DNA of 64,000 nucleotides, from positions 38,023,430 through 38,087,429 of the forward strand of contig CM056588.1 of assembly GCA_029721435.1 (NCBI GenBank), in the 5' to 3' direction. Below the pieces are notes generated by a model. That model ran no database searches. It saw nothing but the letters and a program-made list of their open reading frames with translations, and had not been told where the DNA came from. Each line of letters starts with the position of its first letter. Position 1 is the first letter of the stretch. This document shows, in pieces, positions 23,722-35,215 of the stretch. The translations under genes were made by a program, and so were the position numbers. The stretch comes from Gymnothorax reevesii. Its lineage: Eukaryota > Chordata > Actinopteri > Anguilliformes > Muraenidae.

Positions 23722-25763
23722 AATTTTTTTCTTTAACTAGCTTTTCACACAAATCATCAAGAGGAATAATTTTTGTAGGATGAAGTTCCATTCGCTGCTA
23801 TGCATTCTTCTTATTTGTACCCTGTTATGCATGGAATAGGCTCAGTTTCATCCTGTTGCAGACCACAATGGGCTTTGGCAGTACATACTGCTCTAGCCTT
23901 TGCATGCAGGAGCTTTTCAAAAGTGTCAGTTGGTCAGGCATAAAAGGACAAAGTCTATTATTGCACAACCCTGCAAGGTCTGTTCTATAGGCTTTGGATA
24001 GAAAAGCACTATAATTAAACATGGTAGCCGACATAAATTGGCGTATTCCGCCATTGAGCAGCATCCATGAGAATCTTTCGAACCGGTAAGTGCGAGCTGT
24101 ATTAAGTTCTATACATCGTGATGCTCTTCATACGATCGAATAAATGGGTCCCCTCCGCCTCCCCGCTCAGCGCACGTTTAAAGTCACAGGCTGGAGATGG
24201 CAGGGGTCGCACGCGTGGCCTGCTGGTGCAAAGCTCGCAAATTGCATTCCTGCGCCAACCCTCTCGCACAGCAATTGAACATCCCTGAATGGAGTGGAAC
24301 GGTAAATACCAGTTTTCTATTAAAGTTCGCCATCAACCCTCTCAGTATGGCTGGTTAGGCTGTTGCAGGAACAGATATGTAATTTCAAATGTTTGATTTA
24401 TTCTTTCAGACTATCAAGACATACTTTCGGGTGTTTTACTGAGACAAATAAATGCAGATATGCGACATTAATATTTGCTAAATTTTGGCTCACACAAGAC
24501 TGATACATCTGTCCATCACTTACTATTTGAGTCAGAAGCCTCAGCAATACTAGCCATTTAAAGGTCCTGAGGGACTCCAAAATCCATGGCTTCGTTTCCA
24601 ACATTACTAATATTTTGGCTGGTAAAGTCAGTTAAAATGTATTTCATGCCATTAACAGGCAACAAATATGTCTCTGTGAACTTCATCATTTACTGAAAGC
24701 CTTCACCCTGAATATGATACAATGGAATCGATGAAGTATGGATTGATGAAGACTACTCCGGTAGCTATTAGGGATCACTTTGTCTTCAAGGGCACAACTG
24801 GAAATTCTTCTGAAGTTACACTACATGTCTCAAAGACTTTGCTTTTGGGGGGGGGGTAATGATGTCTACGGTCCTCTGATGTCTAATATCTGCCTCATTT
24901 TAAAGCAAATGAAGCTCTGGTTGTATAATAGGCTATTTGTAGGGGTTTGGATACCGTTTTACATGACACTGGTCCATGGCTGGCACAGCCAGTACTGGAG
25001 TCAGAAGAGTAGAGAAGCTGAAGAGCAGTGAATGTTTATGAATAGCAACTCAAATGTATGGTAACTGGCTATGTACACAACAAATGTCCTGGACTGTCAT
25101 TTTGTTTGAATTCACCAGGGAGAGAGAGAGATATTGATCTTTCCAGTCCTAATACAAATGACTCCTAGTGATTTTTATTGTCCATTGATCCTCGACTGCG
25201 ATGACTGTCATAAGGAACAGTTTTTTTTCCTGATAATTAACGGCAAACGAACAGCAAAGCAGCTGTCAACACTAGGGCCCGCTTCAACACGCTGACCAGC
25301 TGATGATTTGGCTGAATAGTGCAACGCACCCCCACAACCACTGTTTTTCCTGACAACTGACTTCAGTATTAAGCAGCGTGGGTTGCGCAGAATGCTATGT
25401 CGACTATCCCGCACAAGACTCAACAACCGTAAAGTGTAGGTCAAGACAATACTGTTGCTTCATTTGCAACCCACTCTCCGATTATGCTGCAAATAAAAAA
25501 TGTCTGAAGGTCAGGGGACAATTACACCTTTTTGCTCAGGAAAACAGGGAAATGTAATTTTCCATTGCCTTTTAGGGAAGATGTAGGCTGTATTGCGATG
25601 GAAATCATGTCCATTTTTGTATGATACTCTTATAATGAATAGACTAGTATGTGCGCAGGCTGGTCGGCTTCTAGTAGCAGTAAATGAGATTTCCAGTGGT
25701 CCAGAATCAATACGTCTCGCACAACTCCCTTACCACTCACTCATACAGACAGTGCGTCGAGTG

Positions 25764-25770
25764 ACACACA

Positions 25771-25801
<31 letters not shown>

Positions 25802-25834
25802 GCGCAAACACACACACACACACACAAACACACA
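25764..25834. repeat. Compound (CA)n-(CG)n-(CA)n microsatellite
   Basis: About 12 CA units, then about 9 CG units, then about 10 CA units with single-base interruptions. Alternating purine-pyrimidine over some 70 bp, with a pure CG core, is a classic Z-DNA-forming composition. The overlapping frames on both strands are translations of this repeat. Confidence 0.95.
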
Positions 25835-27596
25835 CTCTCTCTTGACTCCACCTTGAGACGTGCAGGGAATTCACAAAGATGACTACGATGTACAGGGAAC
25901 CACCCGCAGGAAAGACGCGTAACGGTCCCCTGGTCCCGTTGCCACTCCACGTCGCCCCTCCCAACCATAACCAAGTAGACAGGCGACTAGCCAATCAGGG
26001 CTGTCTTAAGCCTCATGGCATGCGTTCACGCATCCATATACTGGCTCAACAACTAGCGATTAGATACAACCAGGAAAACTTCGGGATATTTGCACGTTGC
26101 ATCAATGTCTGTTGACTGAACAGGCGACGTTTCTCGCCTGGTACCTGCTGAGCGCTTCGCACGATCATTTTCAGAGCAAATTCAGCGGTCCATTGCTGTA
26201 TTTACTTATCTGCCGCTGACACCAGCGTGTGGTCGATTGGGAAATACACGATCTATGTAGAAATACTTCTAAAGCGCTGGTTGCCACTGATTTTCTCAGA
26301 AGTTAGGACCCGTACGTCCTCAATATCCCCAGCTGTGCAGTGACATTGTTGACACGGGGTAATGACAACGAAGTCTCATTATTCTGTTACCGACACTGTA
26401 AAGAATCATTGTCTGACATCTGAAAGAACAGAACAAAACGATTCGCGTCCTCTTGCTTCCGCCCACACCACGGCAGCAGGTGTTAGTCTAGTGTACGGGG
26501 TGTTTGCCGATAATTAGAATCATGCTCGTTCGTCCCACAGCGAAATGACGCCAGAAATACACTAGACTTCTGGAATAGGAAAAGGAACACAAATTGGCAA
26601 ATAATGTCTTCATCACATTACGGTCATCTGGAACAACGCCAAAATGAGTGGCAGAAACAACGTAAACGGATGCCCCCGTAATCAGGCTTGTAGTCTGCCC
26701 CTAACAATTATATTAGGCATCCACAACCAGTGCGCGAGCTATGAGCGCGCCCGAAACCCGGCGGCGGGAATCCTACACAGACTCACTAGCGCACATATAC
26801 TTGTGGCCGCGAATACGCCTGCTATGACCTTGCGTAGCGTTTTCCTGTCAAGTAATAACAACGGGAATGGTGTATGTCATTGTAAACACGATGCCATGTA
26901 AGGTCAAGTAATGGCCCACGCCTATTTCAAATTTGAAGTTTGCTTTTGCAAATGCTGTTAAGTGTCATTAAGGGTTTCCTTCATAGGACACCGAGCTCGA
27001 CATATCTCGCTAGGAAGAATAAGGATGTCAGTGGCATTGCATGTCATGCACAATGCAAAAGAAATGTTTCAGAAGCCCAATAACACTCATAACGGGTAAC
27101 ATGTAACATTATTGTTACAGTGAATGCCACTGGTGTCGACTTGAAATGACATGATGCCTATAGCCAACACAATCATAAAGATAAGAACAGTCGTGAGTAC
27201 CACAAGACCGCACGAACAAAATGATATTTAGCTTTTTGCAAACATAAACATTCTGCGCACAACTGGGAGAAAAGTACAATTACGCGACGGCCTTCATTAC
27301 CTTTGCTGTTTTCTGCTTCCCTGTTCAGATACATCGTGTCAGACTTTCTTCAGAAAAAAAATAGTTTGACTGGGCTGCTTCAGTTTCTGTTAATCCCTTG
27401 GAAAAACTGCCAGCCCCGTCCACTCGCTCTTGATTATAGTCTTGTTGGTCAGTTGGACGCTTGTGTAGACGCGTGTGCTCGTAGATTGCTCGTATTTCGA
27501 TTGAGCAGGTAGTCACTCCGCCGTTTCTCTCTCCTCCTATCGTTCCTCCCTCCCTCTGTTTTCTCTCCTCCTCTCACATTTCTCACTCCCTCCAGA

Positions 27597-27719
27597 TTGT
27601 ACCGCTCACTGAACTGGCCGCGGGAGTGTATGCTGCGAGACACGGGGTGATGGAGCAGCAATTCGAAAACGTCTTCAATGCAAACATGTACTGCCTGTCT
27701 GAGGTCCACCCATAAAACC
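27597..27719 (+). other. Weak candidate coding first exon
   Basis: A pyrimidine-rich run (27530-27595) ends in 'ctccag' and is followed by an open plus-strand frame, IVPLTELAAGVYAARHGV, then MEQQFENVFNANMYCLSEVHP and a stop at 27714-27716. The internal ATG has purine at -3 and G at +4. A possible donor (GAG|GTCCAC) is poor. I recognise no protein. It could be an upstream ORF or chance. The location in CpG-richer DNA is the only contextual support. Confidence 0.2.
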
Positions 27720-28719
27720 ATTCAGTCGTTTTATGTTACTTTCCGCGTGTTGGATCAGATGTGAATCGCATTGCTGCGTAGCTAGACTACCTCCTTTGTG
27801 TCCTTCTGCTGGTAGGTTTGGCAAATCATTATCGAAAATAATGAAATTGTAAGTAATAATTAAAAATATATATATATAAAATATATAAAATATTGTTTTT
27901 ATGATATCATCGGTGTGTGGTGTGACAATAACATCTCAATGTTTTTGTAAAGGGGGGCGTTGCTTCATTAAGTCATGAATTTTAACGATTAATATTTATT
28001 TATTGATTGCAGCAACACGTAACAATTGTCTGTAATTGTCAAATTTGCATATGGTTTGCGTCTTGCGTTTACAACGGTCTCAACTAGCATTACGCTGGCA
28101 GGTGAGAAAATTGACGACAGGTGCCATTAACCGATGACGAAACGGTAAAATGAGAACAGGTGACACCACCTTTTCCTGTGTGCATCAATGCCAGTTCCCC
28201 TGCCTCCGTTCACGATCTTCACAAGAGCAGCACATGTTGGGAATGGAAGAGGTAAACACGACGGCGGATCCTCTTTTTTGGATTTTCTTGGGTGTGCGCG
28301 CAATAATATCACACACCGCCAATCGTACAGGCGCACATAAAAGGGCTGATCGTTCGGGCGTGACAATTTTTTTGGCTGACTGGCGACATCCAGGGGCGTC
28401 TTGGCGTAACCGCATACTCTGTCTCCCTCCGCCATCCAGACCATGCGATTTGAGGCATTCAGTTGGAACATGGACATGAGAAAGGAAATCTTTGTGGAAT
28501 TTCATGCAGCAGGATTACTCCGCTAATTGGATGATACTTGTAAAACAACTCAGAACCTCTCCGAAGCCTGGAACACGAGTAAAGTAAAAAGAGCCGTATT
28601 GTGTTTCAAACATTGCAGTTAGCCGGCTACCTCGGTAATCTTACTTCCTGAAACCGCACAATAAGGCTTGGTAACTACGCTCATTTTGTAAAATGAGACG
28701 AGACGTAAACGGCAAAGTG

Positions 28720-30706
28720 CAGTGGGGAAAATAATTATTGAACGCGTCAACATCTTTCTCCGTAAATGTTTTTCTAATGGGGCTCTTGTCATGAAAATTT
28801 TCATCAGATGTTGGTAACAACCAAAGTAATCCACACATACAAAGAAATCAAAACGTATAAGTCCATGAATGAAGTTATGTATAATAAAGTGGAATGACAC
28901 AGGGAGTAAGTATTGAACACATGAAGAAAAGGAGGTGCAAAAGGCATGGAAAGCCGAGAAACCAGAGCCCGTTAGGATTTGGCACACTTCGCCTTCTGGA
29001 ATACCCTTCCGGAAGACACATCTTCTAATTATAGATCGAACAGCCAGAAGGAAGACATATGGCGGAACATAACATGCAACAGTTTATAATGGCTGTGCAA
29101 TTAGAGGAGAGACACATCTTGAAGTAAACTGCCAATAGTATTCGCCCTAACAAGCCTTGCAACGTAAGAACAAATCGATTATAAGTGCAATGGATGCATA
29201 CGGGAACTGCGGTCAGTGACAGTCAGATGTAGCTCGGAAAAAATTGACGCGGACGCCATTAGGTTTTGGAAGAGGGCGCCAATCTTCTACCTGCTTCTAC
29301 TCGATAAACGGAAGACAAGGAAGCTCTTATCGGAAGGGAAGAGTGCAAAGTGAACAACCGGAAGAAAACCCTTCTGCTTCTAGAAGCGCAAATCGCACCG
29401 GGCACTGCTGAAATCATTCAGTATTTAGAAAGCAATCCTGCCCAACCATCAGTGCAAATTGATATCAGCTGGTTTAGTCATAATTGATGGCCTGTACAAA
29501 GGTTTCTCATTACCAAAGAGTCACACAAGAAGCATCTCATGATTGGTAAAAGCAAAGATCTCTCTCAAGACCTTTGCAACCTTATTGTTGCAAAACATAC
29601 TGATGGCATTGATTACAAATGCATTTCTAAACTTATGAATGTTGCAATGAGCACCGGTGGGGCCATAATCCAGAAGTGGAAAGAACATCATTTCACTATA
29701 TGCCAGCCACGACCAGATGCTCCTTGCCAGATTTCTGACAAAGGAGCCAAAAGAAAAATCAGTTGATCAGTTGTCCAAGAGCCAATTTACAACACTTTGC
29801 TGTGCATAAATTCACCCATTTTTTTCTCAAAACGAAAAACTTGGATCACTCTTTGATTTTGTTGGGTCATTTTATGAAAATTGAGATTTTCTAAGTGACC
29901 CCTTTTCCTAGTCCTGCACACATTTAGTCTGGTCAGATGAGACAAAAACTGAACTCTTGGGAGGTCACAGCACACACCATGTTTAGGGGACAAATGGCAC
30001 TGCACATCACCCCCTAAACACCATACGAACAGTGAAGTATGGAGGTGGGAACATCATGAATTAGGGCATATGCTGCTGGCAGACTTCATATACTTGAAGG
30101 AAGGATGAATGGAGAAATATACCAAGACATTCTCGATAAGAATCTGCTGCCATCTCCCAGGATGCTGAAGATGACGAGGGTAGATATTTCAGCAAGACAA
30201 TGATCCCAAAAAACACAGCCAAGAAAACTCTCAATTGGTTTCAGAGAAAGAAAATAAAGCAGCTAGAATGGCTCATTCAATCACCCGACTTGGATCCAAT
30301 TGAAACCCTATGGAAAGAACGGAAGATAAGAGTTTATAGAAGAGGCCCCCCGAAACTTCTAGATTTGAAGACAGTTTGTGTTGAAGAATGGGCCAAAATC
30401 ACACCTGAGCAATGCATGCAACTAGTTTCTCCATACAAGAGGCATCTTGAAGCTGTCATTACCAACAAAGGCTGTTCTACTAAGTATTAAATACATTTCA
30501 GAAAGCATGTTCAATACTTCGCCCCTGTGTCATTCCACTTTATAATGCATAACTTTGTTTATGGACTTATTTGTTGTTTTGAATTCTTTGTATGTGTGGA
30601 TTACTTGGGTTGTTACTGACATCTGGTAATTAGTGACATTTCATGTCAATAGCACAATTAGAAATATATTTACTGAGAAAAATTTTGATGCTTATTTCCC
30701 CCACTG
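28720..30706 (+). mobile_element. Tc1-like transposon, nearly full length
   Basis: The ends are CAGTGGGGAAAATAATTATT (28720) and the complement of CAGTGGGGGAAATAAGCATC (ending 30706), with TA following on the right and TG on the left. The terminal inverted repeats are about 210 bp, recognisable by the shared 'gtggaatgacac' and 'tcaatactt'-type blocks at 28890-28920 and 30505-30545. The interior is a broken transposase gene. Total about 1.99 kb, slightly longer than the usual ~1.6 kb for this class, largely because of extra sequence between the left repeat and the ORF (28990-29480). Immobile without helper because the ORF is disrupted. Confidence 0.9.
29539..30490 (+). pseudogene. Tc1-like transposase, frameshifted and with stops
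   Basis: The N-terminus from 29539 encodes MIGKSKDLSQDLCNLIVAKH and the paired helix-turn-helix region, ending at a stop near 29763. After a degraded middle, WSDETKTELLGG (29932-29968) carries the first catalytic Asp. 'ttcagcaagacaatgatccc' (30188-30207) gives FQQDNDP with the second Asp. SPDLDPIETLWKE (30282-30320) gives the third acidic residue. The end (30200-30490) is ...EAVITNKGCSTKY and stop. All three catalytic positions are therefore legible, but in different frames and interrupted by stops. It would not encode an active enzyme. Confidence 0.9.
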
Positions 30707-30850
30707 TATAAAAGGAATGTTTTAATCGCGTATTAACCAGCACTACAGGATGTTGTATTAATTACGGAAGCCCTGAACCGCACCGTGAAAAAAAAAATTT
30801 TTGTGGTGAAGTAAAAGTGTAATTTTTTTCCTTTTGTTATTTTGCCATAT

Positions 30851-31040
30851 TATCTCGTTATTTCGAGATAATAAGTCGTTATTTCGAGATATTATCTCGT
30901 TATTTCGAGATAATATCTCGTTATTTCGAGATATTATCTCGTTATTTCGAGATAATATCTCGTTATTACGAGATATTATCTCGTTATTTCGAGATAAGAT
31001 CTCGTTATTACGAGATATTATCTCGTTATTTCGAGATAAC
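30851..31040. repeat. Palindromic TTATCTCG/CGAGATAA array, left arm
   Basis: About ten alternating units of 'ttatctcgttatttcgagat' and variants with 'ttacgaga'. Each unit is itself a palindrome (TCTCG...CGAGA), so the array can fold at unit scale as well as pair with its mirror at 35040-35215. The plus-strand frame (LFRDNISLFRDIISL...) and the minus-strand frame (LSRNNEIISRNNE...) are translations of the repeat. Confidence 0.9.
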
Positions 31041-31537
31041 ATTACGCCCTGTCTGGGCTTGAATCAATATAATCGCCCATTTTTCCGAGGATGCATCGGC
31101 TGGTAACTTGTGTGAACATGACAGCAGGCATATCACAGAATTCCTTTCGGCATCTAAGCGGGAGCGGGACGCTCCTGAGAGAGAAGGGCAGAGTTACGTT
31201 TCCCAAAAGCATAGATGCTAACTAAACAAGTTACACTAACATGGCAATATCCCCCGCCGCCTCAATTTTTTGTGTCCGTAGGGACGGACGGACGGAGCTC
31301 AATGCTATATCCCCCGCTTCGCGCTAATCGGGGGATACTTAGCAATGTACATAGTTCGTTACGCACCATGTTCCTGTATTTGATTGCGTACCTGTCATGT
31401 AAACGAGTTCAATAACCCGATTAAGGTCATTTTCAGATTCGAAATATTCCGAATAAGACCCCTGGCATATGCCTGTTTTAATCGGAATATTGGCTCATGT
31501 ATACACCTTAATCAGAATATGCCCTCGAACGTGATAT

Positions 31538-31828
31538 TCAACCACGTCTGCGCCTGTTCACTTTGCAAGGAATTAGCATTTTTGGAGCAAAGAGGAGACG
31601 ACTGTATGCATAATGAAAGACATGAATATATTGTAATATATCGATGGGCGAAAGCACCGTAACAACGATATAATATGGTGGGCGAAAAGTGGAGAGAGAC
31701 TGGTTTTGTGTTGACTGACTAGCGCCAACCCAATTCAGCATCGCTGGAAAACTCTGAAGGCAGCATATTCCAAAGCGAAAAAATAAAGGCAATGACTTTT
31801 TTTTACGCCAGTCGTAATCTTGCTCCAA
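31538..31828 (-). other. Uncharacterised ORF in left arm of palindrome
   Basis: A 96-codon minus-strand frame, MEQDYDWRKKKSLPLFFRFG... to ...LIPCKVNRRRRG. The mirrored arm keeps the last ~55 codons open in the same frame (plus strand, 34351-34542: ...YYIVVTVLSPIDILQYIHVF-like to ...IPCEVNRRRRG). Retention in both arms partly reflects recent common origin. No domain recognised, and it may not be a gene. Confidence 0.2.
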
Positions 31829-32080
31829 TTACCCATTCTTAAGATCTTCCGTATGTTCATGCACAATGTAGGAAATCCGGACTTGGAGCCATAGACTGAT
31901 TTATACAGTCTGCTTATACAACGGCATTAAGGATAACGCACAATTAATGCATCTTGTATGTTACCATGTATCTTAAAAGAATGAAACAACACCAGCATTA
32001 CGTTTTAACAAGTTAAATAATACATGTATGAATATTTAGGTAATAGAATTTTGTATAATTAACATGAATTAAGCTGCTTT

Positions 32081-32237
32081 CACACCGGACGCGAAACGAA
32101 TTTTTCGCAAGACAGGTTACATTCAAATTCAATGCAAAGACGCAAATACGCGTGGATTCGCGTCTTTGCATTGACTTTTGAAAGTGATCTGTCGTACGAA
32201 AAATTCATTCGAGTCCAGTGTGAAAGTGGCTTTATTG
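32081..32237. repeat. Nested MITE-like foldback inside left arm
   Basis: 'gctttcacaccggacgcgaa' pairs, with mismatches, with 'gagtccagtgtgaaagtggc' around a centre near 32155 where 'gcaaagacgcaaatacgcg' meets 'ggattcgcgtctttgc'. The mirror copy is at 33848-34013 in the right arm. Presence in both arms means it was already in the sequence before the arms were duplicated. Confidence 0.7.
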
Positions 32238-32671
32238 TAAACATTCACAACGATATTTTTGAGTAAAGAAATACAGATTCAGAGCGACAAAAACAATTAA
32301 AAACATCTATTTTGATTAATACACAGTCGGATTCAACATTTATAGCCTAACAACATAACCATATGGAATATCTTATTTATTATGAAATAATTAATCGGAA
32401 CAATGACACGGATTAGAAAACAATAGGAAGGTGCTGAACTTTTTTTTCTGATTACCTTTTTATTTACGCAATGTCCATGTGGCCGAAAGTCGGACAGGGT
32501 TTTAATATAACTCCGTGTCCGACAGTCGGATAGTTTCAATATAACTCCGTGTCCGACAGTCGATTATTGTTTTTAATCTCTTAAAATCTGCTGAATCTTT
32601 TAGATATTAAACGTGAATTTTTTGATCAGAGGGCTCATTTCTTCAAGATGTGTACCGAAAATTTCAATCAA

Positions 32672-33465
32672 AAACAATCAGAACATCCAATGTGCTCTGC
32701 AATCAATTTATTTGGGCAATTTTTATAAGTACAATTCCGTACAATGCCTGTCGGATATTAGGCCTAAATGCAAAATACTCCGTGTCCGACAGCCTAAAAA
32801 AAGAGGACGATTAGAACAGATTGATAACGAAATAGAGAATTAAAAACATTTTTACAACAAACAGAACAACCAATGAACACTGCAATTTATTTATTTGCGG
32901 GCCATCTTGTTTGGATGTTCTGTTTGTTGGTGATATATTTTTATTCTTTATTTCGTTATAAATCTGCTCTCATATCAATACTTTTACTTTCTGTTGTCTA
33001 CCAGACATGGAGTATTTTGCATTTCGCGTCCGACAGTCTTGATCGAGCATGCAATATTTAATTCACACTGTCAATGGTCATGGAATTGATTTGCTCAATG
33101 ACTACAAGTACTATTTTATCTCTGGTGTGGAAATGAAGTGTGAATCTGTTTGATCGATCTGACTAATTTTCAAAAGAGAGACCGAATAAAAACTGTTGTC
33201 TATCTTCAACGAAAGAAAACAGACGAATAAAAAGATCAAGAAAAGTGGATAGATATCAATTTGCATTTTGTGAAGGTCGAACACAAACATGGCCAAGTTT
33301 CTACGTCCAATGATTGCTGGAATACTCGAAAAATTAAAACTCTTATAACTTTCGGACACGGAGTATTTTAGGATCTCTGTCCGTCAGACGCTAAATTCGT
33401 CATAAATGCACTAAGTCCCGCGCCAATGTCGACCCACTTTATTTAGCAGAGCTTAAACAGACACA
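32672..33465. repeat. Spacer of the giant palindrome with iterated motifs
   Basis: A 794-bp AT-rich spacer. CTCCGTGTCCGACAG-type motifs occur at 32778-32793, inverted near 33350-33366, and as variants near 33005-33040. The same motif is tandem in the inner left arm (32510-32565). 'acaaacagaacatccaa' with 'ctgcaattaatttatttgc'-like sequence occurs forward at about 32683 and 32857 and inverted at 32895-32935. No coding function seen. Confidence 0.6.
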
Positions 33466-35039
33466 TTGATTGAAATTCTCGGTACTCATCTTGAAGAAAT
33501 GAGCGCTCTGATCAAAACATTCACGTTTAATATCGAAAAGATTCAGCAGATTTTAAGAGATTAAAAACAATAATCGACTGTCGGACACGGAGTTATATTG
33601 AAAGGGCATTGCGTAAATAAAAAGGTCATCAGAAAAAAACGTTCAGCACCTTCCTATTGTTTTCTAATCCGTGTCATTGTTCCGATTAATTATTTCATAA
33701 TAAATAAGATATTCCATATGGTTATGTTGTTAGGCTATAAATGTTGAATCCGAATGTGCATTAATCAAAATAGATGTTTTTAATTGTTTTTGTCGGTCTG
33801 AATCTGTATTTCTTTACTCAAAAATATCGTTGTGAATGTTTACAATAAAGCCACTTTCACAATGGACTCGAATGAATTTTTCGTACGACAGATCACTTTC
33901 AAAAGTCAATGCAAAGACGCGAATCCACGCGTATTTGCCTCTTTGCATTGAATTTGAATGTAACCTGTCTTGTGAAAAATTCGTTTCGCGTCCGGTGTGA
34001 AAGCAGCTTAATTCATGTTACTTATACATAATTCTATTACCTAAATATTCATACATGTATTATTAAACTTGTTAAAACGTAATGCTGGTGTTGTTTCATT
34101 CTTTTAAGATACATGGTAACATACAAGATGCATTAATTGTGCGTTATCCTTAATGCCGTTGTATAAGCAGACTGTATAAATCAGTCTATGGCTCCAAGTC
34201 CGGATTTCCTACATTGTGCATGAACATACGGAAGATCTTAAGAATGGGTAATTGGAGCAAGATTAGACTGGCGTAAAAAAAAGTCATTGCCTTTATTTTT
34301 TCGCTTTGGAATATGCTGCCTTCAGAGTTTTCCAGCGATGCTGAATCGGGTTGGCGCTAGTCAGTCAACACAAAACCAGTCTCTCTCCACTTTTCGCCCA
34401 CCATAATTATATCGTTGTTACGGTGCTTTCGCCCATCGATATATTACAATATATTCATGTCTTTCATTATGCATACAGTCGTCTCCTCTTTGCTCCAAAA
34501 ATGCTAATTCCTTGCGAAGTGAACAGGCGCAGACGTGGTTGAATATTCAGTTCGAGGGCATATTCTGATTAAGGTGTATACATGAGCCAATATTCCGATT
34601 AAAACAGGCATATGCCAGGGGTCTTATTCGGAATATTTCGAATCTGAAAATGACCTTAATCGGGTTATTGAACTCGTTTACATGACAGGTACGCAATCAA
34701 ATACAGGAACATGGTGCGTAACGAACTATGTACATTGCTAAGTATCCCCCGATTAGCGCGGCGCGGGGGATATAGCATTGAGCTCCGTCCGTCCGTCCCT
34801 ACGGACACAAAACATTGAGGCGGCGGGGAATATTGCCATGTTAGTGTAACTTGTTTAGTTGGCATCTATGCTTTTGGGAAACGTAACCCTGCCCTTCTCT
34901 CTCAGGAGCGTCCCGCTCCCGCTTAGATGCCGAAAGGAATTCTGTTATATGCCTGCTGTCATGTTCACACAAGTTACCAGCCGATGCATCCTCGGAAAAA
35001 TGGGCGATTATATTGATTCAAGCCCAGACAGGGCGTAAT

Positions 35040-35215
35040 GTTATCTCGAAATAACGAGATAATATCTCGTAATAACGAGATATTATCTCGAAATAACGAG
35101 ATAATATCTCGTAATAACGAGATCTTATCTCGAAATAACGAGATCTTATCTCGAAATAACGAGATAATATCTCGTAATAACGAGATATTATCTCGAAATA
35201 ACGAGATAATATCGC
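35040..35215. repeat. Palindromic array, right arm
   Basis: Mirror copy of the 30851-31040 array, about nine units, slightly shorter. It differs in unit number from the left arm, as expected from slippage. Confidence 0.9.

Larger units (their letters stand above)
23740..28600. other. Repeat-poor intergenic or intronic DNA with CpG-containing part
   Basis: Recognisable transposons are scarce here. A CA/CG tract occurs at 25764-25834. From about 25900 to 28500 CpG dinucleotides are more frequent than elsewhere in the window (for example 26720-26780 and 27590-27640), which could mark a promoter-proximal area. Apart from the weak candidate at 27597-27719 I see no exon. Confidence 0.4.

Noticed and set aside
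24059..24083. ATG followed by a strong donor (ATGAGAATCTTTCGAACCG|GTAAGTG)
   Set aside because: Only six codons, no downstream exon recognised, and no promoter evidence.
25737..25994. Cys/Val-rich and Thr/His-rich frames
   Set aside because: Translations of the CA/CG microsatellite.
28127..28505. Three overlapping 106-116-codon frames on opposite strands
   Set aside because: No domain, no splice bracket and mutually exclusive; composition alone explains them.
30758..31106. Repeat proteins ISRNNEILSRNNE / LFRDNISLFRDI
   Set aside because: Translations of the TTATCTCG palindromic array, open in both strands and both arms.
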